This document shows positions 12,554 to 25,229 of a stretch of 64,000 bases of DNA, one piece after another. The notes beneath the pieces are model-generated. The model worked only from the letters and a program-made list of their open reading frames with translations, had not been told where the DNA came from and made no database searches. Both the position numbers and the translations under genes were made by a program. Source of the stretch: Kalmusia sp. IMI 367209 (lineage: Eukaryota; Ascomycota; Dothideomycetes; Pleosporales; Didymosphaeriaceae); contig JAPEUQ010000014.1 in the NCBI GenBank assembly GCA_027946365.1, positions 1 through 64,000 on the forward strand, written 5' to 3'. Each line of letters starts with the position of its first letter. Position 1 is the first letter of the stretch.

Positions 12554-13969
12554 GCCTGACGAACATGTAGAACAAGGTTCGCCTTGAATTTCACGACACA
12601 AACTTTACATATGGGTGTTAGATACGGTTTGCATAGGACGGCGTTAAAACTCGGGTACTGTTTAAAACCTGGATATGATTTGCATCACGGAGTGGCTTTT
12701 TGCGCTTCGCATTAGGGGAACATGGTTTGATGTTTTGAGTGCATAGCTGATAGTTTATATACTGTAGAGTACTCCATAGCGACCTTATTCGAGAAGACGG
12801 CGTAACGCGGTCACACTATCAAGACCCAGCATTTCGTATATATGCTTACATGAAACTCTGGAGACGTCCACTATTTGCGCCACCTACTTCCACAGCGATG
12901 TACGGTAGAATGATGTGTAGTTTACTCCATGTATTAGGGTATCGAGCGATGCTTTTTGTGTACAATAGCTATAACAGACGCTTTTTAGCACTCATGCCAT
13001 TCCACATCAGACTTCAATGTCCTCGGGCTAAGACAACCACATCAATTTCAACGATAGCTCTGACGCGATGCGACTGAGCTAAATCTTCCATCAGCTCAGT
13101 TCGAACATCGGGTGGTTTGACAGATGTCAGCCTGTATCTGTGGAACCTTAAAACTACAGCGTGGCCTCGTTCGAGCTGCCTCGTTCAAGCTAACGCATGC
13201 CGTCGTGTCGTGCAGATCAGTCATTGGGGAACCAACAAGTCTCACCAAATACATTTGCAACGAGTACCGACTCGAGCGAAGGGTACCTAAATTCTCCCAT
13301 TGTGCGAGCACCAAGCGGGGCTTCGATTCTTCAAGTGCGCCTCTTGCGAACAGTGGTTCAGGGTCTATTGGAGGCTGTGATGCCGGTCAATGAAACCCCG
13401 CACACAGCTTTGACTGGACGCTAACCACATCTAGCATGCATATGCTTCGTCTACAAGTCCATGGAGGGGCAAAGTAAACGCTCTAATCCTCTCCAAACCT
13501 ACCTTCCCAGTTCAAAAGAAGCTTGCCCGATGGTCCTGCAGTGTGCGCGTTGATCTGGTCTAGGTTCGGTCTGTACTTCGAAGAAACTTGAAAACTGTTC
13601 GACAATCTCGTTACTTTGTCTCATTGTACGCTACAGCAGCCTGAATATACGAGCTGCTTCTAGAGCAAGTGCAGCTGTATGCGTCTAGCGGCGAAGTTCG
13701 CCACCAATGCGAGTAACCGTGGTAGCTCCTTGCGGCGGAAGCTGCAAGGGCTAGACGTCATTTCAATATCCCACCTGCTCCTCGTGATAGCTTCTTGCCG
13801 TCTACTACATATATCCTCGTCTTCCTTGTCAATCACTATCATTCTCTCGATCCTATCCGCAGCACATTCCACAGCGGCTGCTTGCCACTATCCTACTCTT
13901 CCTTGAAGTCTCATTGTCATCTCACCGTCCGTCAATCACACACCATCGCTCCATTCTGCAGTCAACAAC
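12554..13969. other. Intergenic, nothing recognisable
   Basis: Several short open frames overlap on both strands without recognisable domains. The part from about 13780 is C/T-rich and is probably the promoter and leader of the following secreted-protein gene. Confidence 0.5.
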
Positions 13970-14627
13970 ATGAAGTCCACCTTTATCTTCGCGGCTCTCG
14001 CAAGCAGTGTTCTTGCCCAATTTGACCAAAATTCGGCGCCCTTCCGCCTCTTCATCAAATCCGACAACGAAACTTTAGATGGTCAATGTAAGTCCCCACG
14101 ATTCTCCATGCCGTTGCAAGATCTAAAAAACTATAGCCCTAGGAGCTTGTCACGAAGGCGCCGCTATTGAAGGTTTCTGTCCCTCAGGCTTGACCCGCGC
14201 CAACGAATCCACCACCTACGACACCTTCTACCTCCAAACCTCCGCCTTCACCGAGTCTCCCGGCGACGACCCATATGGCGTGCTGGCCTGGAATCTGACT
14301 GTCAACGGCGGCGAAATTGTCCCCTCAGGCATGCTCCTCAGCACCGATGTCACCACGGATGTTGCCGTTCCAATACTTTCCCCTGGCAATTCTACGATTA
14401 GCACTGTGAGCTTTACGTCAGGGGGCTGTATGTATATCTCCAGGTATCTTGACGATACGGTGAGTCCGCCGGTGCCGCTGGATCCCGTCGAGAAGGTCGA
14501 GAACTGGTATGTGTGTTTGACGCGTTGGAGTTATTTGTATGAGACGTTAGTATGGAAGATTGGGGTGTTGGGGGTGCCACAGAATCCGTCGTGTCAGAAG
14601 GTACAGGTTATCAGGGAGTTTGTCTAG
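13970..14627 (+). CDS. Small secreted protein of unknown function
   Basis: Exons 13970-14087 and 14137-14627 flank a 49-bp GTAAGT...TATAG intron. Frame continuity across the junction (LDGQ then SLGACHEGAAIEGFC) supports the splice. The 202-residue product starts with a clear signal peptide (MKSTFIFAALASSVLA) and has Asn-Xaa-Ser/Thr sites and few cysteines. I recognise no catalytic motif. Secreted ascomycete proteins with an ACHEGAAIEG-like segment exist, but their function is not established as far as I know. Size, secretion signal and position about 4 kb from an AT-rich block make it a candidate effector, which is inference only. The last exon could be longer if a further intron removes the TAG at 14625. 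Confidence 0.72.
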
Positions 14628-16371
14628 ACTGCGATCTAGTTCCGAGTCAGACAAGAACTGCGTGTGATCTGATCAGGCAAAAGTTTGATGATGTTGCTGC
14701 TTCGATGACGGGGAACGACTTGTATGTAATTACCTAAATAAGCTTAATGTCTATTATGATTACAATTATGGTTATGATTATTGGAATGCATGTTGCGATG
14801 AGTTTAGCTTGGTGGAACATGTTTGTTACCACTATATTTATCTGCTAACATTTAGGTATCGCTCAGTAATCATGTTAGCGCATCTCTCACAAACTGCGGT
14901 TGCCAATGCCTTCCGTCTTCCACCTCCTCGGCAATATCGTCAGCACTATCATCGTTCAATTGTAAACACTGTTGCTACCAACAGTCATAATCACTGCTGA
15001 ACGGCTCCCGCACAGCTGTGTAGAGAACGCGATATCGGTTCTGGGATTAGGATAATCCTAGCCCTCCCGGGGTCCCCATCGTCTGGCCCAAGCTATTGCG
15101 ACCGTAGCCCTTCCGCGCCCTTTTCTAGTTCTTGAAAGGCTGAGTTTGCTCAGAACGGTACTGATTTTTGAAGTCTTTTAAGAGATTTAACTCCACATCA
15201 AAATGCCTTTCACCGACGGAGCAGCCGCTTCTTTTTCCGGTCCGGATAACTCACCTTTGGGTAGCGAAATAGCGGCCTTATCTCGGAGTTTAGAGTATCG
15301 ATCCTGGATTTACATGACTTCCGCATTGCAGCGGATGTCCGAAGGCGATCGGGTGGGCGTGAAACGTCCACGCAAAATATTACGCTGTTAGAAATGTGGT
15401 CAAAGCGGTGGTGGAATTCCACGGCGTACGTACAGGCAACCACGCATGGTCTTTCCTGAGTTAGAGATTGCTCAAGTCAGACTTGTCTTTTGCTTGTATT
15501 TTTAGAGTGATCACTCAATGATCTTAGAAAGCTGCCAATGTCTCCTAATTTGGATTCTCAATTGCTCTGTGTAAAAGCTTAAAAGCATCAGTCAGGCTTG
15601 ACTAAGGTACTGCGTAGAATTCGCCTGAGTCATATCTTTATCTCTACAGTATTTCCGTTTCAGCATCCTCAATCTAGTCGAACAATCAGCGAACGTGGTC
15701 CACATCAGCTACGCCGAGGTAGCGGTTGTACACCGCCCTGATGATCGAGTATTCGGACGCGCCCGTACGGAGTGTCTAGCCTAGAACAGGTCTTGCTGAC
15801 ACCCTGCAGCTGCCGTCAGCTTGAGTGCATAGGAAGAACTCATCGTAGTAATCTAAGCGAGAGAGCGGGGTACATCATAGGGAATACAGCCCCCACCGAT
15901 ACCACAAGTAGGCATGATGTCGTTAAAGAATTGTGATCGAAAGGAATGTAGTCCGATATCTACCTTTGCATACGCAATGGGTATGACAGGTTGGTTGCGG
16001 ATTTAAAACAGCCCTTTTAAGCCGTCAAACTCTTCACCATCCTTCATAGCGGAGATAACGGACAACCAACGTTCGATTGGCTTATAGGGGATCTCGGAAG
16101 TCTTGGGTTGCTGCCCCACGTGCAAGGTTCCAGGTAACATACACAAGCGAACATCGCAGACGATTACTTATATTAAGACTAATCGAGGCCAGATTTAGGC
16201 CGGCCAAGCGACCATCTTTAGCCTACCTTTGTGCATGGGCCAAAGGAAGCTCACCCATGGCTAGGCTGTCATACACTTGCAGGTGGAGATGAGCTTGAGG
16301 ATATAAGAGACATCGTTTCTTCCATACCTCTGTGCTAGCAAATATATCTAGAGAATCAAGCAATCTACAAC
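14628..16371. other. Intergenic, no supported gene
   Basis: The first part is an AT-rich 3' flank. A 62-codon frame at 15203-15391 has a good ATG context but no recognisable domain, so it is left out. The last part is the aldehyde dehydrogenase promoter; it contains a CACGTG at 16117-16122 and a TATA-like box. Confidence 0.45.
16302..16307 (+). promoter_or_regulatory. TATA-like box of the aldehyde dehydrogenase gene
   Basis: TATAAG lies 65 bases upstream of the start codon at 16372, inside an otherwise unremarkable sequence. Position and motif fit a core promoter. Confidence 0.4.
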
Positions 16372-18016
16372 ATGGCTACCCACTCTCACTTCATTAACAA
16401 TGAAGTATGTATGGAAAAATAATCTGTTCTGGCATTCCTAACACACTCTATCAGTTCATCACAGGCTCTTCAGCAGCCACCTACGATGTCTACAACCCTG
16501 CCATCGACTCCTTAGTTGGCACAATCAACTGCGCACGCGAAGCTGAAGTTGATGCCGCAGTCGCTGCGGCCCGCGCAGCCTTCGAACCATGGGCCGCCAC
16601 ACCTGCGGCGAAGCGTGCCGCTCTGATGAACAAGTTCGCCGACCTGCTCGATGCCAACAGTGAAGAGCTAGTCAAAGCAGAGGTTCAAGCTATGGGTCAG
16701 CCCGTCGCAATCGTCGGTGGATTCATCGTGCCCGTCACAGCTCAAACGTTTAGATATTATGCGGGTTGGGCGGATAAAATCGAGGGCCAGACGTTTCCTG
16801 CCGAGGGTGATCGATTGAATATTGTGCAGTATGAGCCAATAGGTGTATGCGCTGGAATTGGTCCCTGGAATGTCACCATCTCGTAAGTTGACTTCGATCG
16901 ATGAACGGTATATGTCTAACTAGATGGCAAAGGACTCTCTCGTGGAAAGTTGCTCCAGCACTGGCAGCAGGTAACACAGTCGTCTACAAGACCTCGGAGA
17001 AGTCACCATTCAGTGTACTTGTCCTAGCGCGACTTGTCAAAGAGGCTGGCTTTCCTCCAGGTGTATTCAATATTGTATCTGGAGACGGTGCCACTGGTGC
17101 TCTGCTAGCATCTCACATGGACATTGATAAGATCTCTTTCACCGGCAGTGGCCCGAGCGGACGCAAGGTCATTGATGCAGCAGCTAAGAGCAATTTGAAG
17201 AAGGTTACGCTTGAGTTGGGCGGCAAATCACCCTCTCTTGTCTTTGAGGACGCAGATATCGAAAGCGCACTCACTGGGTACGTATTTCATTACCATCAAG
17301 AATCACCCATCTGACAGTATTGTAGAAACTCACAAGGTTTCCTCTTCAATTCCGGCCAAGTCTGCGTCGCCGCTTCTCGTCTCTTCGTCCAGGCTTCCAT
17401 CGCCGACAAATTTATCGAAGGCCTGAAGGCACGCTTCCAAGGCCTCGACGCCGCAATGGGCGACCCAACGTCCCCGAATACTTTCTTCGGTCCGCTAGCC
17501 GACAAGGCTCAGCTGGAGCGTGTACTCGGGTACATCGAGGCCGGCAAGTCGGAAGCGAAGCTGCTCGTCGGTGGCGAGCGCAAGGGTGACAAGGGAACGT
17601 TCGTGCAGCCTACTATCTTTTTGAATCCGGCGAAAACCGCAAGGATTTACAAGGAGGAAATATTTGGGCCGGTGTTGAGCGTGCTGACTTTTGAGACGGA
17701 GGAGGAGGCGGTCAAGTTGGCGAATGATACGAGTTATGGCTTATCTGGTGAGTATAATTCAATCTTTTCCTTTCGGGTTGGTATTCGAACTGGCTGACAT
17801 GCGATAGCAACCGTCTACACCGGAAGCACAGGACGAGCCATCCGCGTGGCAAGTCAGATCAAGGCTGGTACGGTGGGTGTCAACGCTCCATTTATGCCTA
17901 GTATGGGCTCGCCGTTTGGTGGATATAAGCAAAGTGGCTCTGGCAGGGAGTTGGGTAAGGAGGGGTTGATGGCGTATTTGCAGGCGAAGAGTATCAGTAT
18001 TAGCTTGGCTGTGTAA
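16372..18016 (+). CDS. NAD(P)-dependent aldehyde dehydrogenase
   Basis: Five exons (16372-16404, 16455-16882, 16924-17277, 17326-17747, 17808-18016) give 481 residues with consistent phases at all four introns; the second intron is only 41 bp. Family landmarks are GPWN, the LELGGKSP motif with general base Glu251, NSGQVCVA with nucleophile Cys285 (the usual 34-residue spacing) and [10 protein letters not shown]. The C-terminus has the [17 protein letters not shown] segment. The enzyme oxidises an aldehyde to the acid; length and motifs fit the broad ALDH class that includes betaine- and acetaldehyde-type enzymes. The absence of a targeting peptide suggests a cytosolic location. The substrate cannot be told from the sequence. 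Confidence 0.9.
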
Positions 18017-18744
18017 GCTGTGTACGCACACGCTATTTCTAAAGAAGTGATTTCATCACCATCATGCTTATAGCAATCTGGTCACGTCGTTAGTTCACTC
18101 TGCGATCTGCATTCTTTCAGGTACCATAGGGTAACTTACTATGCGGTGAAGGCGTAGATTGCCATACACGTACTTTGTAAAGATAGAGTTGTACAGTGAG
18201 GGTGATGTCATTATGCCTGATCCAATCTGAGCTTCGCGTTCCATGTGTTGCAGAATCACGCCCTCTCGTAGCGCTATGAGTGTAACAGGGCCTTGATTAC
18301 TCTACCGGGCAGACTATTGGCGACTCCTGGTTAGAAAATGTCAGGGCCATGATTGCTTTTAACAGGATGATTCAGAAAAAGTGCCAATTTCAGAAGATAC
18401 TCTAGCGTATCTATGGGATGTGACTGTTTGTCAAGTGTGTATGCCATGCACTACGTTTCGAGGTCAAAGACCAGAGGCCGAGGGCTGATCACGTGCCATG
18501 CGCCACGCCTGCATGCGGCATTACCGTAAGCGCTGCTTCTAATCTGGGTTCCGCTCAACCTTGCGTTGCTTGGGCCCGGTGCCGCCTCTCACCTTTAACG
18601 AACATCGTACATATTGATTATTCCTTTGCGCGCTCTTCTTCGTTACTATCGCCCGTTCAATATCCGTTTTCCGACTCGCAAACTCTTTCAGTTGCCTGCG
18701 ATACAACACGCAACGGCGTATCAGCCAGCGCACACGAGTCCACT
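18017..18744. other. Intergenic, nothing recognisable
   Basis: This is the 3' flank of the dehydrogenase and the presumed promoter of the next gene. Open frames here are short and overlap each other. Confidence 0.45.
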
Positions 18745-19240
18745 ATGTTTTGCCTGCGGAGCTGGATACCAGTCCTCTTCTTCCTGTACGTTCTCACTCT
18801 CTTTTGCGAGTCAACGCGCATACTGACCAAAAAGACTAAGGACCAACGCCTCGCCGGTCTATCTCGTCCTCTTTATCTCCGCAACCTACTTTCTCAACCG
18901 ACCCTGCGTATACTGCTCGCTCCTCCTCTTCATCCTCGTCGTCGCGCTCTTCGACTTTCACACACCATGGTTTGAAGCGCCGCTTGCCGCCGAAACTACA
19001 GAGTTCGCGCTCAACGGGACGTCACCTTTCCGAGACTCGATCTTTGAGACTGTTGGGGTTCTCGCGCAGGCTGCGAATAATACGGCACAAGCGTTAGTTG
19101 AAAGCGCTGTGGAGGGCTTGAGGGGAAAGACAGCGGACGTGGCAGGAACGAATGGTTCAGCGAACTACGAGTGGGTAAAGGGCTTGGTGGGCAAGAAAGA
19201 ATGGCGCGTACCTTGCTTGGATGTCCTCATCCGAATATAG
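18745..19240 (+). CDS. Small multi-pass membrane protein, unknown function
   Basis: Exons 18745-18785 and 18835-19240 are joined over a 49-bp GTACGT...AAAAG intron, giving 148 residues. The junction joins WIPVLFFL to LRTNASPVYLVLF, creating a continuous hydrophobic profile that neither frame has alone. Two or three membrane segments fall within the first ~65 residues (FISATYFL and YCSLLLFILVVALFDF regions), followed by a soluble Ala/Thr/Asn-rich tail with NGT and NNT glycosylation sites. No family is recognised. The start is the first ATG of the hydrophobic frame; an upstream exon is possible. Confidence 0.55.
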
Positions 19241-20178
19241 TGCGCATGTACAAATGATGGACAGTCTTTTTGACGATAATTTTATGCCGGGGACGGCGGA
19301 GTTGGGGTAAGATATGGATGGAAGGGACAGCGACATTCGACTGCATGACACGGCGCTTTATCTTTAAGGCATTTCCCTGGAGTTGGTTTGGTTTTACATT
19401 ATGGCAGAAAAACCTTCTACTAATTGGCTCAAAACGCCCGTATGCTAGCGTTGATTGAGTAGATACATACTAGCCCACGGCGGGCGATGAATGAAAGCGG
19501 ACAGCCTCACAACTTGTATATTTCCGAAAATATGCGTTCGCATTGCGCCCTCTAAAGTGATTACCGACGATAATACTAGACTAAAGTTAACGAAAGCATA
19601 ATCTTCGATTTCATCGTGCATCTACTGCGACCGCTGAAGCATACCCACGCGTTTCTTACGCTCAATGCACCGTACCATATTTCTGAGAATTGTCAAACGG
19701 ATCAATCCACAGTGACGCCCCATTGCCAACATTTTCTAGTCCACTCTAAACGAAAGGACTCGATATTGCTGCAGTTTATCGCTTCCCTATTCGAGTTTAA
19801 CGCGGGGTTGGACCTGCCCCGCGAGCAGCCAACCGGGCGACGCGAGCTGCACCTTCCTCGACCATTGCATCACGCTTTAGATAATTCCGCGCTTGCTCCG
19901 CATCCCATTCCGACCCCTCCACCAAGCTGGCTGCCCTCCTTAACCTCTCGAGACGTTGTTCTCGCCCCGCGCTCTGGAAGCAGCTTCTCACTCGCCCAAC
20001 CCCTTATTTCCTGTCGACTTCTGCCTCTGCGAACGCTCCGTCTCGCACTCGCGTGCTTGCTTCCCCACGTACCCGCTCCTCAACTAGATCTGCAGGTGCC
20101 CGCATTGTGACGGCTACAGCGGCGTGCAGGACTGGAGTAAGATTTTGCTCTAGTGAGGCCAGCAGTAGTTTCGTAGCT
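19241..20178. other. Intergenic; promoter of the M1 aminopeptidase
   Basis: No domain is recognised in the overlapping open frames. The aminopeptidase frame is open upstream of its ATG back to about 20053 without another ATG, so an N-terminal extension through an unseen exon is possible. That stretch is Arg/Ser/Ala-rich, like a mitochondrial presequence. Confidence 0.4.
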
Positions 20179-23100
20179 ATGGCCTCGGACAGGGACGTTT
20201 TGCCTTCTTGGTCAGTGGAGCTCGGTTTTTTTTCTGTACTAGCTACCTAAGGTTGACCTCGGTCGAACCTCTCTGCTATAATGAGATGGCATTAAAATGA
20301 AAGCCTTACTAACAGCAATGGCAGGGCGAAACCATCACACTACGACATATCTATCCACGATATCGAGTTTGGCGGGAATTTTACCTACCAAGGCACAGTT
20401 GCGATCAAGACCAATATCAACAAGGAGGACGGCTTCAATGATCTGGTCCTCAATACGCACCAGTTGAAGGTTCACAGTGCGGAGCTCAAGACTGGGAAGG
20501 GCAGCAATGAAGCTAAGAACATCACATACGAGGAGAAGCGTCATCGCGTGACTCTGGATTTCGGTGAGAAGATACAATATTCAGGGGAGGCGACATTGAC
20601 GCTGAAGTTTGAGGGAACTATCAATAACGTAGGAGGACATGCGCCGAATCAATGGCAAGTCGCTGACATACTGCAGATTATGGCTGGCTTCTACCGCTCC
20701 AAGTACAAACCCAAAGGCGAAGTCCCAGCATCCGTCGCCAAAGACGACGAGTTCCACTACATGTTCAGCACCCAATTCGAGTCATGCGATGCCCGCCGAG
20801 CCTTCCCTTGTTTTGACGAGCCGAATCTCAAGGCGACTTTCGCTGTGGAACTCGAGGTCCCGAAAGATCTGACTGCACTGAGCAACATGCCGGAGAAGGA
20901 GATTAAGCCAAGCAAAAGGGAGGGCTTCCACACTGTCGCGTTCGAGCCTACGCCCGTCATGTCGACGTATCTGCTTGCCTGGGCTATCGGAGACTTCGAA
21001 TACGTAGAGGCTTTTACAAAACGACAGTATAACGGCAAGAACCTACCTGTTAGGGTCTACACTACCCGTGGACTCAAAGATCAAGGACGCTTCGCCTTAG
21101 AGAATTGCCACAAGGTCGTCGACTACTTTTCCGAGGTGCGCTTTGACAACAATGTGCCGCATTGACCTGCTGACCCTGCTTTTAGACGTTCCAGATTGAT
21201 TATCCTTTGCCTAAGGTGGACTTGCTAGCTGTCCATGAGTTTGTGAGTTGTCCCATTGCGAACATGTTTCGTGTGCGGTAGATTGACCAATAGAAAGGCA
21301 ATCATACGTACACCCCCCTTGTTGTCGAGTTATCCAGCTGATCGATGTTTCTTAGTCACACGGTGCCATGGAGAACTGGGGTCTCATCACCTACCGGTCA
21401 GACGTAAATATCTCACTTGATGATTTCTACTGACATCTCCTAGTACAACTGCTGTTCTCTTTGACCCGGCGACTTCTGCGGACAGCTACCGAAATCGCGT
21501 CGCATACGTTGTTGCACATGAACTTGCTCACCAATGGTTTGGTAATTTGGTCACTATGGATTGGTGGAGTGAGCTTTGGCTAAACGAGGGCTTCGCTACA
21601 TGGGTCGGGTGGTTTGCCGTAGACCATCTCTATCCTGGTATGTGTCTCTCCCATCATTGAGGATCGCAGTGCTAACAGGAACTTTAGACTGGAATGTTTG
21701 GGGGCAGTTCGTCGTACGTCGTAAATCTGCAGGTAGCTTCAGTCCTTGCAACGCTAACCCCTTGTTCTAGACTGAATCTGTCCAAACAGCCTTCCAGCTC
21801 GACGCGCTGCGAACCTCACACGCTATCGAGGTACCGGTTCGAGATGGTCCTGAAGTCGACCAAATATTCGATCACATCAGCTATCTAAAGGGTAGCTCAG
21901 TCATTCGCATGTTGAGTTCCCATCTCGGCGAGAAGGTCTTCTTGCAAGGTGTAGCGGACTACCTCAAGGCTCATCAATATTCGAATGCCACCACCAACGA
22001 TCTGTGGTCTGCTCTCAGCAAGGCCTCAGGTCAAGACGTCAATAGCTTCATGGACAACTGGGGGTTCGCAAGATTGGATTCCCGGTCGTCACTGTAGCGG
22101 AAGAGCCTGGTCAGATTGGCCTTCGCCAGCAGCGTTTCCTACTTGCTGGCGATGCTAAACCTGAGGAAGATGAAACCGTTTGGTGGATTCCTTTAGGACT
22201 ACAGACTGGAGATTCAGCTACCTCAGCATCGCTACACAAGACAAGCGCCCTGACACAGAAAGAGGATACCATACGGAACGTCAACGATTCTTTCTATCAA
22301 GTCAACAAGAATCTCGCTGGGTTTTACAGGACCAACTATCCACCAGCGCGTCTCGAGAAGCTCGGGGAAGCTCGCCAGCATCTCACTGTCCAAGACAAGA
22401 TCGGCATCGTAGGAGATGCATACGCAAACGCTGTTGCTGGTTACGGCTCTACGGCTGGCCTCCTCGCCCTTGTCAAGCGATTCCAGGACGAGCAGGAGTA
22501 TTTGTAGGCATCATATGCTCTCCTTGATATCTACGTGCTGACAAGTATAGGGTATGGTCTCAGATCATCAACAATCTAGGCACTGTTCGCAACGCATTTT
22601 CTGGTGTGCAGGATATCAGCGAAGGGCTGAAGAAGTTCGAACTTGAATTGATTTCACCGGCGACTGAGAAGGTGGGCTGGGAGTTCCAGGAAGGCGAAAG
22701 CTACCTCGTCGGCCAGCTTCGCGCCCAACTTATCCTCACTGCTGGTCTCCTTGGCCATAAGGCCACCGTAGATGAGGCCTTGCGCCGATTCGATCTCTAC
22801 GTTTCCGGCGAAGACAAATCTGCTATCAACCCGTCTCTCCGCACGGGTGTGTTCTCCATCGCGATCAAGGAGCGGGGAGAATCCGCCTTCAAAGCTATCC
22901 AAAACGAATACCTAACTACTGCATCTATCGACGGCAAGGAGATTTGCCTTCGTTCGTTCGGTCGTGTACAGACTCCCGAACTCGCGCAGCAAGTCCTTTC
23001 TTTCATCTTCTCTGATAAAGTCGCCATGCAAGACAAGCACACCGGTACCAACATCCTTGCCAACAACTCTCCAAGGTTCGCATCGAGGTTTGGAAGTTCA

Positions 23101-23366
23101 TCCAAGCCAACTGGGATAGCGCGGTATATCCCACACTCTCCGGCAATCTGGTTGTTCTGGAACGCTTCCTACGTTTTGGCCTGAACAAATTCGCCGACGA
23201 CAAGGTTGCTGATGAAATTGCAGCTTTCTTCAAAGACAAGGATAACCGAGGCTACAATCAGGGCTTGGCTGTCATTGATGACACGATCCGAAGTCATGCT
23301 AAATACAAGAACAGAGACGAGGGCGTTGTAAGGGAATGGTTGAAAGCCAACGGATATTTGTCGTGA
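20179..23366 (+). CDS. M1-family zinc aminopeptidase (Aap1/Ape2-like), two apparent frameshifts
   Basis: Exons 20179-20210, 20325-21135, 21186-21242, 21356-21396, 21444-21637, 21688-21713, 21771-22503 and 22551-23366 rebuild a typical ~880-residue cytosolic alanine/arginine aminopeptidase. Landmarks are the exopeptidase motif GAMENWG (about 303-309), HELAH (339-343) and the third zinc ligand Glu362 in WLNEG. These enzymes release N-terminal residues from peptides. Two breaks spoil the frame. At the GGGGG run 22060-22064 the protein should continue into KIGFPVVTV but is off by one frame. At CTCTCC near 23068 it should continue into KVRIEVWKF. Everything before, between and after reads as good protein with sensible introns, so either the assembly is wrong at two simple repeats or the gene is newly dead. 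Confidence 0.85.
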
Positions 23367-24084
23367 CTTGGAGCGAGACTTTGACCACATTGAAATGGCC
23401 TCAGCCTACAGCTTCAGAAGATTTCGGTGTAATATGTAACCTATTTGACTCGATATATAATGCGTCCCCAAGCTTTAATTCAAGTCTTGTAGTTATAAAC
23501 GGGGAAAGCAAACACATGTAGTAACATAGAAGAGGCTCCAGGATCTGGTAAAACTTGAAAGACAATTGATATAGCTTTAGTGCTAAGCACCTTATTCATC
23601 ACGTCATTGATGTGATGTCTATGTTTGCGTCACGGTAGTCGATAATCAAACAAAGTGTCAAGATAGAAGTTTCAAGACCATCCGTAACTATATTATGTAT
23701 GCAACCCCGGCTTACTCAGTCTACAATACGTCTAAATAGGCTTCTCCTAGTGCTGCATACCTGCATATTTGTTCATGTGCAGTTCACCGGAGCATTCTCA
23801 AACGAACTGAGTTTCTGACAACTGCAAGGCTTTGTATCCGCAATGCTGACCTCTTCCACCTTCGAGGAAATTTAAAGCACCGCACCCCTTCTTTTCCACT
23901 TCTATTACACTCGCGTCCCATATGCGAACCTTTTCGAGCACGGCATCCTCAACACCGCCTCATGTTCCTCCCGGATCAATCCTTCCGCCAACAATCCGCC
24001 CTCCTATTATGGGTATCTTATCGTCATTTCCTGCCCGTCTACCTGGCCATCCGCGTTCACACGACTGTGTGGTATATCGCCCAC
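23367..24084. other. Intergenic, nothing recognisable
   Basis: Lies between two convergent genes. The plus-strand open frame at 23922-24185 is Pro/Ser-rich, has no domain and runs antisense into the NCE101 coding sequence, so it is treated as a shadow. Confidence 0.5.
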
Positions 24085-24342
24085 CTATTGCTTTTTCTCC
24101 CCCGCCCACCATATTCCAACCCTCCGTTTTAACACGTCGATCGTCTCGGCCGTACTCCGTCCCTTCTCCTTCTCCTCGCGGTTAATTCGTGTCGCGGCAG
24201 CAGCGAGGCCGATGGAGACGGCGAAGATAGGATCCAGACTTCTGGAATGTCGTTAGAAGAAGCTCCTCGATTCGCAAACATCGAACGTTCATGAAAGTAG
24301 AAGAGCAGGGTCGGACCTTGAGATGATGTACTGGTACGCCAT
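24085..24342 (-). CDS. NCE101: NCE101-like microprotein (non-classical export protein 1 family)
   Basis: On the minus strand, exon 1 (24317-24342) encodes MAYQYIIS and the first bases of Arg. Exon 2 (24085-24241) continues SLDPIFAVSIGLAAAATRINRE after a 75-bp GTCCGA...CCAG intron. The product is 60 residues with one membrane segment (about residues 11-27) and a charged, Lys/Arg-rich tail. The short N-terminus, the DPIFA motif and the single helix match the NCE101 family, linked in yeast to export of leaderless proteins. Length and exon layout fit fungal homologues. It is easily missed because the plus strand is also open here. Confidence 0.75.
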
Positions 24343-25229
24343 GGCGTTGTGTAGTTGGGTGAGCGTGTCGAGGGTATTCGACACTTCTGAAGTCGTATTA
24401 TAGGAATCCCGATCTAGGGTTGGAGTTGGGTATGAGCGGATAGTGGTGAAGATGTTGGTGTGGAGATAAACTTTGTTAAGCTCGCGCTGGTGTCCGATGG
24501 GCCGCGTAGGTCTAGAGCCGAGGCCCGCCCGTGCTTAGGGCTGACCCCACGTTTTGGGGAGCGATAGCAACGCGTATGCACGCAGGTACCATCTGCTCGC
24601 GCTGAGACACACAGTAGCACCAGCGCGCAGCTAGCTTCCGAGCAATGATACTCTAGGATGCACTTTGGTTGCGTGCGCGGATGCTTAGGTGGTGCATACG
24701 GCGCGTGACTCTTGCAGTCAGACTGGTCGATGGCGTCATTGTCTCAGGTAGCTAATGAGCCGCAAGTCACGCTGAGCAATCAGTAGATCAGTAGGTACCT
24801 AGGTAGCTGAGCAGTCCACGGGATGCACATAGGATGCAGTGATTCTCGGATCAGGTCCTGTTTATTGCAACTATAGGGCAACGAGGTCAAAGTACAAGAC
24901 AACACAGGGAAAGATGATGGAAACAATGGCCCGTTAGCATCGGGTTGGTCTAGATAACCCATAACCCGCCCGTCGTCCGGCCAGCCTTGCTCATTCAGCC
25001 GTCATACTGGAAGCTCGAAAACCAAAAATGCGGGAGACCATCGCACCCGCGCCCAGCTGGAGGTTGACGAGAGCTGGACCCGGTCAGGCTCGTGCAAAAT
25101 CCTCCTCCTCCCAAATGATGTATAGGCCATGTTCGTTAATATCCATGAGAAAACCAAAACGCCACATCCTCACGCCGCCCTCGATGACCGAACGAGTATT
25201 GCAAGAAGGAAGGCGGTGGCGACAGGCGC
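24343..25229. other. Intergenic between NCE101 and ATG8
   Basis: No gene is recognised. Both neighbours are on the minus strand, so this holds the NCE101 promoter and the ATG8 3' flank. Plus-strand frames near its right end are antisense to ATG8. Confidence 0.5.

Noticed and set aside
15203..15391. 62-codon frame with a good start context
   Set aside because: No homology, no signal peptide and no splice partner; too short to support alone.
23922..24185. 87-codon Pro/Ser-rich plus-strand frame
   Set aside because: Antisense to the NCE101 exon, which has family support; the plus frame has none.
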